NCBI GenBank assembly: GCA_015680685.1
Contig: MNCI01037842.1
Location: 233,766-297,765, forward strand
DNA: 64,000 nucleotides
Direction: 5' to 3'
Origin: Gnetum montanum
Lineage: Eukaryota; Streptophyta; Gnetopsida; Gnetales; Gnetaceae
Shown: one piece after another, positions 23,996 to 34,399 of the stretch
How the letters are laid out: every line of letters begins with the position of its first letter
Position numbering within the stretch: the first letter of the stretch is position 1
Notes under the pieces: generated by a model
Database searches by the model: none
What the model was told of the DNA's origin: nothing
The model's input: only the letters and a program-made list of their open reading frames with translations
Program-made: the position numbers and the translations under genes

Positions 23996-25340
23996 ACCAC
24001 ACGTATTCGTGACTCTACCTGCTTCGATAATAGAATGCACAAACCCTATTGTCCAAGTAGTACACATGGCCTCCATAAGCGCTACCAATGTGCAAGAATG
24101 GTATGCTAATGTAAAGGCCTACCTGCAACATGGTGAACCCCAACATGGTTTGACATCCACCCAAAGGGATGCAATTTGAAAACAAGCATGGTAGTATGTC
24201 CTCATAGGAGATAACACCTTGTGTAAAAGCTCCTTTGATGGAATACTGTTAACTTGCATCAATGGGGAGGAAGCACAAAAAATTGTTAGCAAAGTCCATG
24301 AGGGACTATGTGGAGGACACATAGCTCCCTGGGCTATGGCAGCTAAGATTAGACTCCTAGGGTATTACTGGCCTTGCATGGAAAGAGATTGCTTTGCTAA
24401 ATTCAAGATATGTGGTACATGCCAACGCCATGCAAATCTTATACATGTATCACCTACTTAGTTGCATCCTATGTAGATCACATGGCCATTCCAATGATGG
24501 GGACTAGATATCATAGGACCCATAACACTAAAGTATTTCATAGGGCATAGCTTCATTATTATAGCCACCGAGTACTTTATGAAGTGGGTAGAGGCTATTC
24601 CCCTTAGGAAAACTACATCTCAATAGGTTTGCCACTTTATCTTGGATAACATCATAATAAGGTTTGGTCTTCCCATGACTATCATGATGGATAACGGGCC
24701 ACAGTTTAGTAGTTCAGAAACTAGAACCTTTTGCAACAACCTTGCCATTAATAAATCTTTCTCTTCATTGTATTACCCACAGGCTAATGGTCAAGCAGAG
24801 ACTACAAACAAGGCCATCATCCACTTGCTTAAAAGAATGCTCAACAATAATAAGGGATGATGGTAAGAGCAAATCCTTTATGTGCTATGGGCCTACCATA
24901 CAATGTGTAGGATGGCTATAGGTAAGACCCCCTATAGCCTAGTTTATGGATCTGAAGAAGTGTTACCTCTTGAATTGTAGGTACCATCACTATGAATGAT
25001 CCTTTCAAGTATCGTAAATAAGGCATAGAACAATGAGTCAAGGATTGTCGATCTGAACTCCCTAGAGGAATAGCATGCACAAACATTGAGCCATATTGAA
25101 TGGTATCAGGACAAGCAGTGGCAAAACTATCATGCAAACCTACATCGATGGTCAATTAAAAAGGGGCACCTAGTCCTCAAAGCTTTCCATGAACATGTAG
25201 ACAAGTTTTCAACAAATTGAAAAGGTCAATATGTAGTCACCAAAGCCTATGAGAATGGAGCCTTCAAGCTAGCAGACATGGATGGTAGAGAGTTTGCAAA
25301 CCTTGTAAACCACCTATACTTAAAGTCGTACTTATTGTAA
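23970..25340 (+). pseudogene. Integrase of the 18.7-kb element
   Basis: Frame 3 ends at TAA 25338-25340. The HHCC zinc region reads VHEGLCGGHIAP...YYWPCMERDC...KICGTCQRH (24.29-24.43 kb). The catalytic core has WGLDIIGPI (D), TIMMDNGPQFSS (D) and YYPQANGQAETTNKAI (E), complete for DDE. The C-terminal part keeps the [19 protein letters not shown] block and a KGQYVVTKAYENGAFKLADM SH3-like segment. Stops are mostly TAG. Integrase joins the cDNA ends to target DNA and explains the 5-base duplication. Confidence 0.92.
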
Positions 25341-25374
25341 CACAAAAGCAAGGTAAGCACTACTATAACCCACA

Positions 25375-25640
25375 ATGCCCTGACTATAAACTGGCACAGA
25401 CAGTCCTCCATAACTATAAGCTAGCATAGAACATTTGCTATGATGTTAGATTGGTACATAAGGTCTACTACAACCTTAAACTGGCCCATCCACAATCCGC
25501 TATGATTATAAACTAGCACAGTAGTCTGTTGGGACCTTAAACTAGCACAACGATCTATTGGGACCTTAAACTAGCATCATGGTCTGCTAGGACCTTAAGC
25601 CAGTACACCAAATGATCTACCAAGACCTTAAACTGGGTTC
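25375..25640. repeat. Hairpin-repeat array 3 (about 30-base period, 9 copies)
   Basis: Nine head-to-tail copies start near 25375, 25401, 25431, 25461, 25492, 25522, 25551, 25580 and 25611. The best are GGTCTGCTAGGACCTTAAGC and GATCTATTGGGACCTTAAAC. The core is the same as in array 2 with a shorter spacer. It directly follows the integrase stop codon. Confidence 0.85.
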
Positions 25641-26262
25641 GCGGCATAAAATTTCCAACTCACATCCATCACCATCCAAAAAAGCAAGCGTGCATAGTCC
25701 TGATGTAGGGTGAAGCGTTGCAATTCCAGAATGGAGTTCAAAATGACAAGAGAACACTCTTTGGACCATACGCAACAACACTACCCCTAGCATCTTGCTA
25801 ATCCTTTGGAGATGTCATTGGAAATCTTGCTAACCTTCTGAACCCACTACCACGACCCGTCACCCTAGTAGTAGCTTTTGTTGGCAGCATCTGCTACTAG
25901 AGTCCTAGCACTATTATGGCCTAGCCACAAGATTGCTGTCCTCCAGCCCCTATCCTCATCCAAGCTTAAAAGGCATTCAGTTGTTGGCCTCTCACCTTAC
26001 AGCTAAACTGCATGATGTTTTCCTTGGACGGGGACTCCCAAGCACTCACATCACCACAACTCCTAGCCCCCTCAATACCAGCCTCTTCAGTTTTCCGCTA
26101 TCATGACCGTTGCTGGCCTTCCTACTTTGGACGTCGCATGCCTCAACAACAATGCTTGTCACTTTGGCAATGTCCAAAGCATGTGAGACCTTTTCCTAAC
26201 TGCACTTAATGGTTACATTTCTCTGGTCTTCTTTCTATTGTGTTTGTAGGATATAAGCCAAG
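25641..26262. other. 3' untranslated region of the element
   Basis: No motif-bearing frame is visible. The last bases before the ORF at 26263 form a T-rich tract ending TTCTATTGTGTTTGTAG, a good splice acceptor on the plus strand. Confidence 0.4.
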
Positions 26263-26715
26263 ATGGCATTGGTGAAAGATGCATTTCACCAGGAGGACTG
26301 GACACCGCATCACTCAGAAGTGACCACTCTAACTAGCCTAGATACTTGGGACTACACATCCTTCCCCTCCACTTTAACCTTCATCATCTCATTTCTCAGA
26401 CCCATAGTTTCCCTTTTTACACCCCTTTTGCAAGCTTTCTTGACGTGTGTAAAGCCCTCCCATATGCTCAACCCCAAAGTCCATGATGTGTGTAATGCAA
26501 ATTGTCGCATGGGAAGCATTTGTAGGCAAGTCAAAGCCCCACATGGATGTAACACAACTCATTCCAATGAGGAAACACCTATCCTGCAACAACAAGGTTT
26601 TTTGCAAATGAATATGACTAGACAGCAAAATAAAAATTCAAAAGCGAAAAAAAAAGAGAAAAGAAAAGAAAACTGTGTGCCCAAAACAAGTGGCACACTA
26701 GCTATCTTACAATGA
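26263..26715 (+). CDS. 150-codon uninterrupted ORF of unknown function, 3' of integrase
   Basis: ATG 26263 opens 150 codons without a stop, which is unusual in an element where other frames are riddled with TAG. It lies 13 bases after a plausible splice acceptor (GTGTTTGTAG). About residues 31-59 form a hydrophobic stretch (STLTFIISFLRPIVSLFTPL) that could be a membrane segment. The C-terminal part is Gln/Asn-rich and then strongly basic (KAKKKEKRKE). Position and layout recall the env-like or extra ORFs some plant gypsy elements carry after integrase, expressed by splicing. No homology is recognised, and chance openness cannot be excluded. Confidence 0.35.
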   Translation: MALVKDAFHQEDWTPHHSEVTTLTSLDTWDYTSFPSTLTFIISFLRPIVSLFTPLLQAFLTCVKPSHMLNPKVHDVCNANCRMGSICRQVKAPHGCNTTHSNEETPILQQQGFLQMNMTRQQNKNSKAKKKEKRKENCVPKTSGTLAILQ

Positions 26716-27011
26716 CCATCTCTAAGAATTCCAATGAGAGGTCAAAAGCCAATAGAAGAAAGAAACCTATGCGTGCTAACTCCTTCATAAGCACTCCAAT
26801 GAGGGATCGTGCAATAATTCATGTTTCCTTCTCCCGAACCTATCCCCTCAAATCCACCCTTTTCTTCCTTTTTCCTGCATAGTTATCCTAGTACTCCCAA
26901 GCATAGCAAAGCAACATCTAAGCAACCACCAAAGAGTGATGTTGGTGTATTGCCCTTCATGGTGTTTCATATTCTTTGTCAACATCTATTGGGAAAATCC
27001 TCTAGATGTCG

Positions 27012-27022
27012 ACAAAGAGGGG
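27012..27022 (+). other. Polypurine tract
   Basis: ACAAAGAGGGG, then CTAG, directly before the TG of the 3' LTR. This primes plus-strand DNA synthesis. It lies in the right arm of a long imperfect palindrome (26959-26987 with 27004-27037). Confidence 0.65.
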
Positions 27023-27026
27023 CTAG

Positions 27027-28783
27027 TGAAACACCATAAAATTTCACGACTCTCATGTTTCAACAGATTCTTGAAACTTAGGCAAGGATTTCCACAAGTG
27101 TAGCATCATGATCGTTCATGTTGAAGAAACTAGGCTAGGAGTTGTTGAAAGTGTTTGGGATGAGTAAAATAGTTCAGCAAGCTTTCTAGTGAAGAAGTCT
27201 GCTACGTTATGCTATGCTATGTAGTCTAGCAATCATAAAAGATAGTTGCTCAAGAGGCCAAGTGCCAATTAGTAGAATGATTACAAAGACAAGTCACGAT
27301 TTAGTTGACGCAATGCACTACGGTATGCTACGCTATGTAGCGTAGCATAGCATAGCAAAGGCAAAACAGAAAGGCCCATCTTGTCGAGTGATTCGAAAAA
27401 GAATGTCACACTCAATAATACTTTGGCCTCCAAAACCGATTGCCACACTTAGCCCTAGACTTTGAACAAAATTTCTTGCTAGAAAATGGCACATTGAATA
27501 AAAAAGGTAGGATACGTTGGCTGCTATGTTATGCCACACTATGTAGCATAGCACAATGTAGCAAGAATATAGAAGTAGCAAAAGTGTTCCAAATGCAAGT
27601 CTAGCATGTTCAAAGGCTTCCCATCATGAAGAAAAAAATTTTTAGTTGTTAGCATGACTAAGGCTTAGACGAATGCTTTTAGCTTCAAAGAAAATTTTAG
27701 TTAAAACCAGTGGCTACGCTATGCTACATTACGTAGTGTAGCATAGCATATCAAGCAGCCACTTATACTACACCAATATACTCGAAAAATGTGAGTAACA
27801 CAACACTGGTATAGAAGCATCAAGATGTCTTCAGGCAAATCTTGAACTTATTGATGACCATCTTCCTCACTCTGGAACCTCCCTAGTGGAATTAGCAATT
27901 TCATTCCATTTTGCACACCCCTTAGTTAGCTCCCAAAACATTGTTCCTATGCTTGACCCTGCTCGTAAAAGCAAGGAAGATGTAGTTCTAGAGCATAAGC
28001 ACCATTTCTTGTTTGCTTTGTTAGCACTTTGGATATTGGCACACACAACTCCAACAGTATAGTCACAGCGTAGCCAAGTTCATGTCTAGCATTGCACACC
28101 TACACAGTACGGGCACGTCAACATCTTGTGGGGTCCAGGACAGGTGCCATCCAGACCTCATTTCTTTCCTACTCCTAGCCCTATAAATACCTCAGCAAAC
28201 AACACTCAAAGGGTTGGATTTTTTATCAAAAGAGTTGGCATTTTTTGCATTAAGAAGAGCGATTGGGTTGCTCGCTTTTCGCATTGGTTGGTTGGCTTCT
28301 TAATTGGCCTCTTCGCAAACAAAGCTGGCTCCTTACTGCAGTTGGCTTTTAAGTTGGCTTCTAGAAGGCATTTTTGGCATTTCCCTTAAGCATTCTACCT
28401 ACCCTTGAGTTCCATGTGTGTCTTTGGCATTACATGACCTATTGTACACTTTTTGAACAAAGCAAGGAATTGAACCTGCGAATCTAGGGTGGTGCATTTT
28501 CTGAACCAAGTTCATTTTTCTACCTTCTCATTAAAATTGTTGTTTTGCATTATCTTCATCATTTTTCATTTATTAATCATCAATTTATCTTGCACGTTTT
28601 TCTATTGGAACATACGTTTACATAAGGTTAAGATACACCGATTAAGTCCCCATTTGATTAACCAGACCATTGAGGGTGCCCTGCTTCCGCTTTCTCAAGC
28701 ACAGTCCTCATACGGATTTGTGGTTAAACTATTCACCTGGTAACCTCTCAATGTTCCAGCCACCAACATTTTCAGTCACTACA
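27027..28783 (+). repeat. 3' LTR of the 18.7-kb element (1757 bases)
   Basis: TGAAACACC...CAGTCACTACA. It has the same order of blocks as 10065-11808, including the palindromic GCTACGCTATGTAGC clusters (near 27200, 27320, 27520 and 27715) and the TATA box at 28182-28189. The target duplication agcat follows at 28784-28788. Confidence 0.93.
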
Positions 28784-28969
28784 AGCATGGGGGAGTTAGA
28801 TAAAGTTTTTCATTTCTAAATTTCATAAGAAGGAAATTATTGTTCATTTTTCTTTGTAGCTGAGAGCTTTAACAATCCAACTTCTAAGGCCCAGAACTTC
28901 CTCATTATTATCTTAATTTGCATGATTTTTAAATCTATTTCATTCTAGGGTGATCATCTTAGTCATATT

Positions 28970-29013
28970 GGGGGGACGGGGGGGTGTGGGAAAGGGGTGG
29001 GGGGATGTGGGAT
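28970..29013 (+). other. G-rich tract with quadruplex potential
   Basis: A run of G blocks (6, 8, 3, 4 and 6 G separated by 1-3 bases) satisfies the G3+N1-7 pattern several times over on the plus strand. It lies in the middle-layer element, about 190 bases right of the nested insertion. Confidence 0.6.
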
Positions 29014-29331
29014 GCTACTAGCAAGGAAACATTGAGTTAATATTTTAAAAATTGCTAACAACTGGAAGGTAATATAGGGGTAAGTTTAAGAAAACATATC
29101 AAGAATTTTTAAAGTAAAAGACTCGTGTTAAGGCCAAAACCACTTTAAGGAGACTTATAATTTATCATACCACTCATTTAAGGTACTAATGGGGTTGTTA
29201 TTGAAAAATCTTCTAACTCTACAATCATAGTGAACTAAGAACTTGATATGACTAAGAGTATGAGTAAGGTATTAATTTTTTGCTTATTTATGAAAATATT
29301 CTAGTAATTCCAAACCCTTGATTGATTGTAG

Positions 29332-32046
29332 ATGGCCCCAAAAAGAGGAACCCAAGGAGAACTACGATGACTAGTAAGCAAAAGACCATGGGGCCATGGA
29401 AGAGGATAAGTGAGTGAGCATGATCTATAAATAGAATAAGGAGAGTAGGAAGCACAATCCTTCAGCATTCATTAAAAAACTCTTTCCATAAAGCAATTTT
29501 CTCAAGTAGAAGTGGATGTTTCACTAGTACCTATTTAGGGATAACAACTTACACTATCACCTAAATGCCTTCAAGATATTCAAGAAAAATACATCATGTC
29601 GATAGTAATTATGAAACTTAACTTTGGTTCATTCTTGGAATTTTCTCTAGAAGTTATTAAGGCCTAACTTAATTCATTACCTTTGTGTCCTACTCTAACA
29701 AATGATGGAGAATGATGTCTAGGAGAAACAATCCAATTTTGGCAAATTGAGAAGCTAATGCTACAATCAAAATTGAAGTAATCTTAGTATCTTACTTATT
29801 TAAGGTAATTTTAGAGATATTGAATGTGCCTAATCAAGGAGTAAAGGTGGCACAGATATCAACTAGATCTAACATAGACACTAGAAAGCTATGGTTATAG
29901 TGGTCCTATGGCAAGGAAGATAGGGAATATAGTTAATTAACTACAGAAGAAAAGATCTATTTCAAATTTGGCACTTATCAACTATTTCCTATTGAAAAAA
30001 TCAATAGAATCTCTACATATGTGGCTAGAGGGAGTGCAATATTAATGGAAAAATTTAATGCAAACATCACTCACCTCTACTTCACAATAATCCAAAGGTA
30101 ATTCCTAGAAAAGAAGGCAAGGAAGGTAACACTTCCATTGCCTTGCCTTATCTAGAAGTTATGTAAATGGGTTGGCATCCAAGGGTATATAAATGATGCA
30201 TTGAGGAAGGTAGAAAATGCTTCCTATGCTGAAATGCTTAGGTTAGTGCCTCCCAAAAAGCATGAATTATAAAAAAAATAGGCACTGAGGAGACTACCCA
30301 ACCCATAGGATAACAAGAATAGCAACCACAAGTTCCACCACTACCACTACAAGATTACTAATCTTCAATGTATCATCTATAGAAAATTGTAGAAACTATC
30401 ACTTGAGGAATTAGCAAAAAGGCCACGTTATTCAAGGTAATTGATGATGCAGTTAGGCCAACCATTTCAACAAATCTTTCCAATGGATAGATATCATTGT
30501 AATTAGGAAGGAAGGCCCAATGCTCACAACAGCTTTTTGAGAACATTACATCAATCCAAGTGGTGCTTGAATATAGAGAAGGAGCCATAGGTATGGTTAT
30601 GCAGCATCATGATACAACAAAAGCTATATAAGTGATCACATATCACATTAAAGAATCTTAAAATGTACCTATTGTGCCACCAATTGATATTTCTAGAGCC
30701 AAAGATGCTCAAATGCTAGTTGGTACCTCTATGAGTCTTACAGAACATGAAAATGTATTGGATAGACTATTGTAGATAGGAAAAGTTATGAAAAATCTAT
30801 TTGATATTCCTATTGATATCATTACAACACAGTCTAAATTGTTTCCTACCAAAGGAAAATTAGTCATGGCTAAAACTAGGGTAGAACATGTTAAGAATGA
30901 GTTTCACATATTACAAGAAGAACTTGTAGCCTTGAGTGTGTAAAGGAGAGATATAACTCAATTCATAGCATCAAATTAGATAGCACAATTTAGAACTAAG
31001 TAGATTAATTTTCTTCTTTAGAGTAACAAAGATATAGCAGATGAGAAAGAAAAGGTAATATATAATGTTTTAGTAGTTGAAGCCTAATCATATGCCCATG
31101 CCAAAGCACTTGCTATGTTAAAAGAAGAAAATAATCAACTTGCTATAGAAAACATGAGGTTGACCATAGTAGAAAATTAGAAAAACACTTTAGAAGAAAG
31201 TATCCATCAATTGAGAGAGCAACTAATGAGGGTCAACCAATATATGAGCCATCTCATAAGATAAACCAAAATCCTCTCTATGGAGGAGGTACACATCATC
31301 TGACAGAAACCAGCTATCAAAATCATTGCATGGTAAAATGAGGCCAAGAAATATGAAAGGCTCAAAGAAGACTTCCAAGACCAACTATGTATGTATAAAC
31401 AAATAAATAATAAAGAGATCTAGATGGCAAATGCCAAAATTAGTTGGACTACAGCATAAAATCCTAATTGGCAACCCATCTTGGACATCATGACCCAAAC
31501 ATATCAAGTAGAAGTGAGAAATAAAGACCTATAGATAGAAGACTTAAAAGAATACATGGCATTAGCAAATCTCTAATATGCTAATTTGGCCATGTTAATA
31601 GCATGTAGGCCCAAAAATGAACTAGAATAGCAAGTAGTAGCCACTTATGCTTTCTATGAAAAGGAGTTTGCAGATAGAAAAGATGCTCTATAGAAACTTC
31701 AAGTAGAAACTCAAAACTAGAAGTAATTAAGGTCAAATACTAGGGGGAAAAGGATGTAGCATTGAATCTTGCAAAAAGATTAATGAACTATCATGAACTC
31801 AAAGAAAAGTCAAAAGATTTTAAAGAAGAGCAATGATAGTTTTCGACATGGTATGTTAAAGCCAATTAGATGTTTTTACAACTATAATTTCTATGGAACA
31901 TGGAAAATCCATTAAACATTGGTTCAATAGCATGGACTGTTCATGATCAAAAGTTGTAGGAACTCCAAAATAAGTACCAATTTAGAAAGCCTAATGATAA
32001 GGGAAAGAAACCTATGGAAGAGCCGCCTCCACCTGAAACAATGTAA
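29332..32046 (+). pseudogene. Coiled-coil extra gene of the middle-layer element, sense orientation
   Basis: From ATG 29332 (MAPKRGTQGELR) to TAA 32044-32046. Frames can be followed with a few shifts and many TAG stops. It opens like the antisense gene of the 18.7-kb element (MAPKGERKH.EL). It then has a region with STRSNIDTRKLWLW, FKFGTYQLFPIEKINRIS and MLRLVPPKKHEL. A long heptad-rich coiled coil follows (about 30.85-31.25 kb, e.g. LKEENNQLAIENMRLTIVEN and TLEESIHQLREQLMRV), and the C-terminus ends DKGKKPMEEPPPPETM. One segment, AQNPNWQPILDIMTQTYQ (TAG read as Q), parallels AQDTNNGNWHVAIINYARY of the antisense gene. I see no intron-like interruption. Function is unknown; it probably belongs to one family with the two antisense genes. 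Confidence 0.6.
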
Positions 32047-32243
32047 GGCTACACTTAACCTTGCTAGATTTTGGCTCTTATTTATTTTCAAAATTACAAT
32101 GTCATATGTTCATTTTTGTAAACTCTATTGTTACACTAGAGAGTCATGTATCTAGAAGTCAGTGTCATGTAGATCTACCTCCAAATAATGTAAGGAACTT
32201 CATTCTTATTTTGTTTTGACTCAAGGATGAGTTTTCAATCAAT

Positions 32244-32253
32244 CATGGGGGTA
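32244..32253 (+). other. Polypurine tract of the middle-layer element
   Basis: CATGGGGGTA immediately precedes the TGATAAATCC that starts the right LTR. It is short but correctly placed. Confidence 0.5.
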
Positions 32254-33113
32254 TGATAAATCCAAAAATTTTAAGCCAATGATATCATAACTATGATATC
32301 GTATCTATGATTTTGTAGATACATTATTGTATAAATGATATTGCGAGATGTGTGCCAAATTATATAAGTAGTACTTGGATGCATATATCAAGAATAGATT
32401 TAATAGCCTAGTAACAAAACTCTTTTCCTTTCTTTTCTTGAATTCAATACTTAGTAGTGTATGCCCACAATGTAATGTTTTGTAACTAAATCAAATCTTT
32501 ATTTGAGTGTGATATACTTGGATGCATTGCATGACCAAGAATAAAGATAGATATTACTCTACATCATTCTAGCAAAACTTAGTTTTATTTCTATTTTTAA
32601 TTAGTTTCATGTTTACCATTTTCATAGTTAATGTTTACCATTCCTTGCAATTTACTTTTCATATCATTAAGTGTGATGAGTAGGACTGATCTTGAGCATG
32701 TAAGTGTAACTACTTGGTAACCCAGTAGTACTATCACTTGGTACACCCAATAGTGTAGTACTTGGTAATCCTAGTAGTAGTTGCATGAAGTCCAAGGTGT
32801 GACTAAAAGATCAGGACTTGTTGCTCATTACATAGGCTAGTTTAATTTTGTTTTACTGTCACTTAAATTTAGAAACCCTTACCTTCAATTCATTTTCACT
32901 AGAAGCTTAATGGACAATATAACATCAATATCATATACCTCATTGTGAGTTAAACTCTATGCATTGATTTTAGTGGCTCACATGGGAAGACAAAAATCAT
33001 GAATGCTAACTAATTACTAGTATAATCACATTGCCTTATCTATGGAGTTTGACTGAGCTTACGTGTGAACACTCGTATCTTGTATGGTTGGGTGTTGGAT
33101 ACTCCACCACTCA
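32254..33113 (+). repeat. 3' LTR of the middle-layer element
   Basis: TGATAAATCC...CCACCACTCA. It is colinear with 3998-4877, with TATATAAG at 32361-32368. To its right the minus-strand Athila-like RT begins at once, which fixes the LTR boundary. Confidence 0.87.
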
Positions 33114-34110
33114 TTATAATGAAAGATCAAAAACATCTATCATTGGACTATATAATAATAGGGTTCATGTTAACCTTTTCTTTAGACATTGAAAGAAATT
33201 TTTACATTTCTTATTTCATAGTAACAAAATATATTTCTTTGTTAGCTCAAATAATGACCTATCTATTCTAGAATAATCTTTAATAAATCTATGGTAATAA
33301 CCTGTATGGCCAAGAAAATATTGCACCTCTTTAACTATCATAGGGATCTTTGTCATGTTTTTGATGATTTGGATCTTTCTAGAATCAACTTCCGTTTCCC
33401 TTGTAGAGCCTTTGTGGCCAAGGATAATGCCCTCAACCACCATTACTTAGCTTTTCTAATTGTTTAGATTTATGTTCATTAGGTATTAGTAGCATAGAAT
33501 AACTTCAAGATGGTCTAAGGCTTTCTTAAATGTTTTATCATATGTGGAATTGTCATCCATGAAGACTTTAATACTTTTACCTATGTAATCCTAGAACAAA
33601 AACATCACCAACTATTAAAATGTGGTTCATACATTGCATAACTTGAAGAGCATGCAATTGAATGTAAAGGTTCCTCATAGATAGATGAATGGAGTCTTAG
33701 CTTGAGTCTATAGTGTGATGTTGATCTTATTATAATCAAAGTATGCATCAAGGAAGTTGTAGTACTCATGACCAAAGATATTGTCTAGGACATGCCCCAT
33801 GAATGGTACTAACAAGTGGTCCCTGAATGTAACATCATTGTGAAAACTACAGTCCACACAAATTCACCATTCATTCTCATTTTTTAGTGCAATCACAATT
33901 GAACTGACTTGCTCACTATCATAAATGATTGTAATAAAACTAGCTAGTAAGAGATTGATGATCTTATTTTTTACAACATCCCACATATGAGAATCAAGTC
34001 TCTATTATAGTATCTTCTAAGGTCTAATGCTTGTATTTGTGTATATGCAATGTTGATAGATAGAGGAATTAATTACAATTAGTTCATAATGAGATCAATC
34101 AAAGATTTTT
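33114..34110 (-). pseudogene. Athila-like reverse transcriptase (severed half)
   Basis: Read on minus from about 34110. HMWDVVKNKIINLLLASFI matches MRDIVKNEIIKLLDAGII. It continues to a VIALKNENEW block, then HEYYNFLDAYFDYNKINI (first catalytic motif, FLDGYSGYNQI in intact relatives) and YIGKSIKVFMDDNSTY, the FMDD catalytic box typical of Athila. VVEGIILGHKGSTRETEVD and VQYFLGHTGYYHRFIKDYSRI (RT thumb and connection) follow. The frame runs to the edge of the LTR at 33113 and resumes in RNase H at 3997. About ten residues seem lost at the join. Confidence 0.85.
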
Positions 34111-34399
34111 CTTCATTTGGAAACTACCTTTTTGAGTTCAATCTTCTTGATGATCATCAAAGTACAACTAATGATGAAGGAATAATCATTAGTGAGAAAC
34201 ATGTATTCCAAAATTCAACATTATGTTACACCATCATAGTAATGTTCATTGTGTTCTTCTTATTCCAATAGAATCATTCAACATCATATAAGATGAGAGT
34301 TAATTGCATCTTATACTATTTTCTTGGTGGCTTTATGTATTAGACATTACTTAAGGTAGTTGACATCCATGATGATGCAAATATATTCAAGAACATAAT

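Larger units (their letters stand above)
10065..28783 (+). mobile_element. Complete 18.7-kb Tat/Ogre-like Ty3/gypsy retrotransposon
   Basis: The order is LTR, PBS, gag, protease, hairpin-repeat array, antisense spliced gene, second array, RT-RNase H, archaeal RNase H, integrase, third array, 3' region, polypurine tract, LTR, with a perfect target duplication. The second RNase H places it in the Tat/Ogre group, known for very long elements with extra genes. The LTRs differ at about 8 of the first 105 bases, so the insertion is not recent. All sense frames carry stops but stay easy to follow; RT through integrase needs only one frame change. Placing a full antisense gene between protease and RT is unusual. 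In the Retand elements I know of, antisense ORFs lie between pol and the 3' LTR. Confidence 0.93.
3998..33113 (+). mobile_element. Middle-layer LTR retrotransposon (gag-protease-extra gene, no visible RT/integrase)
   Basis: A pair of related LTRs (3998-4877 and 32254-33113), a primer-binding site just inside the left LTR, gag and protease remnants on the left and a coiled-coil gene on the right define one plus-strand element. It is interrupted by the 18.7-kb insertion 10065-28783; without that its length is about 10.4 kb. Reverse transcriptase and integrase were not found in either half. No target duplication is visible (caatg left, ttata right). Comparing the split Athila-like frame suggests a few tens of bases were lost at the right junction. 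It was probably a non-autonomous element supplied in trans. Confidence 0.75.
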
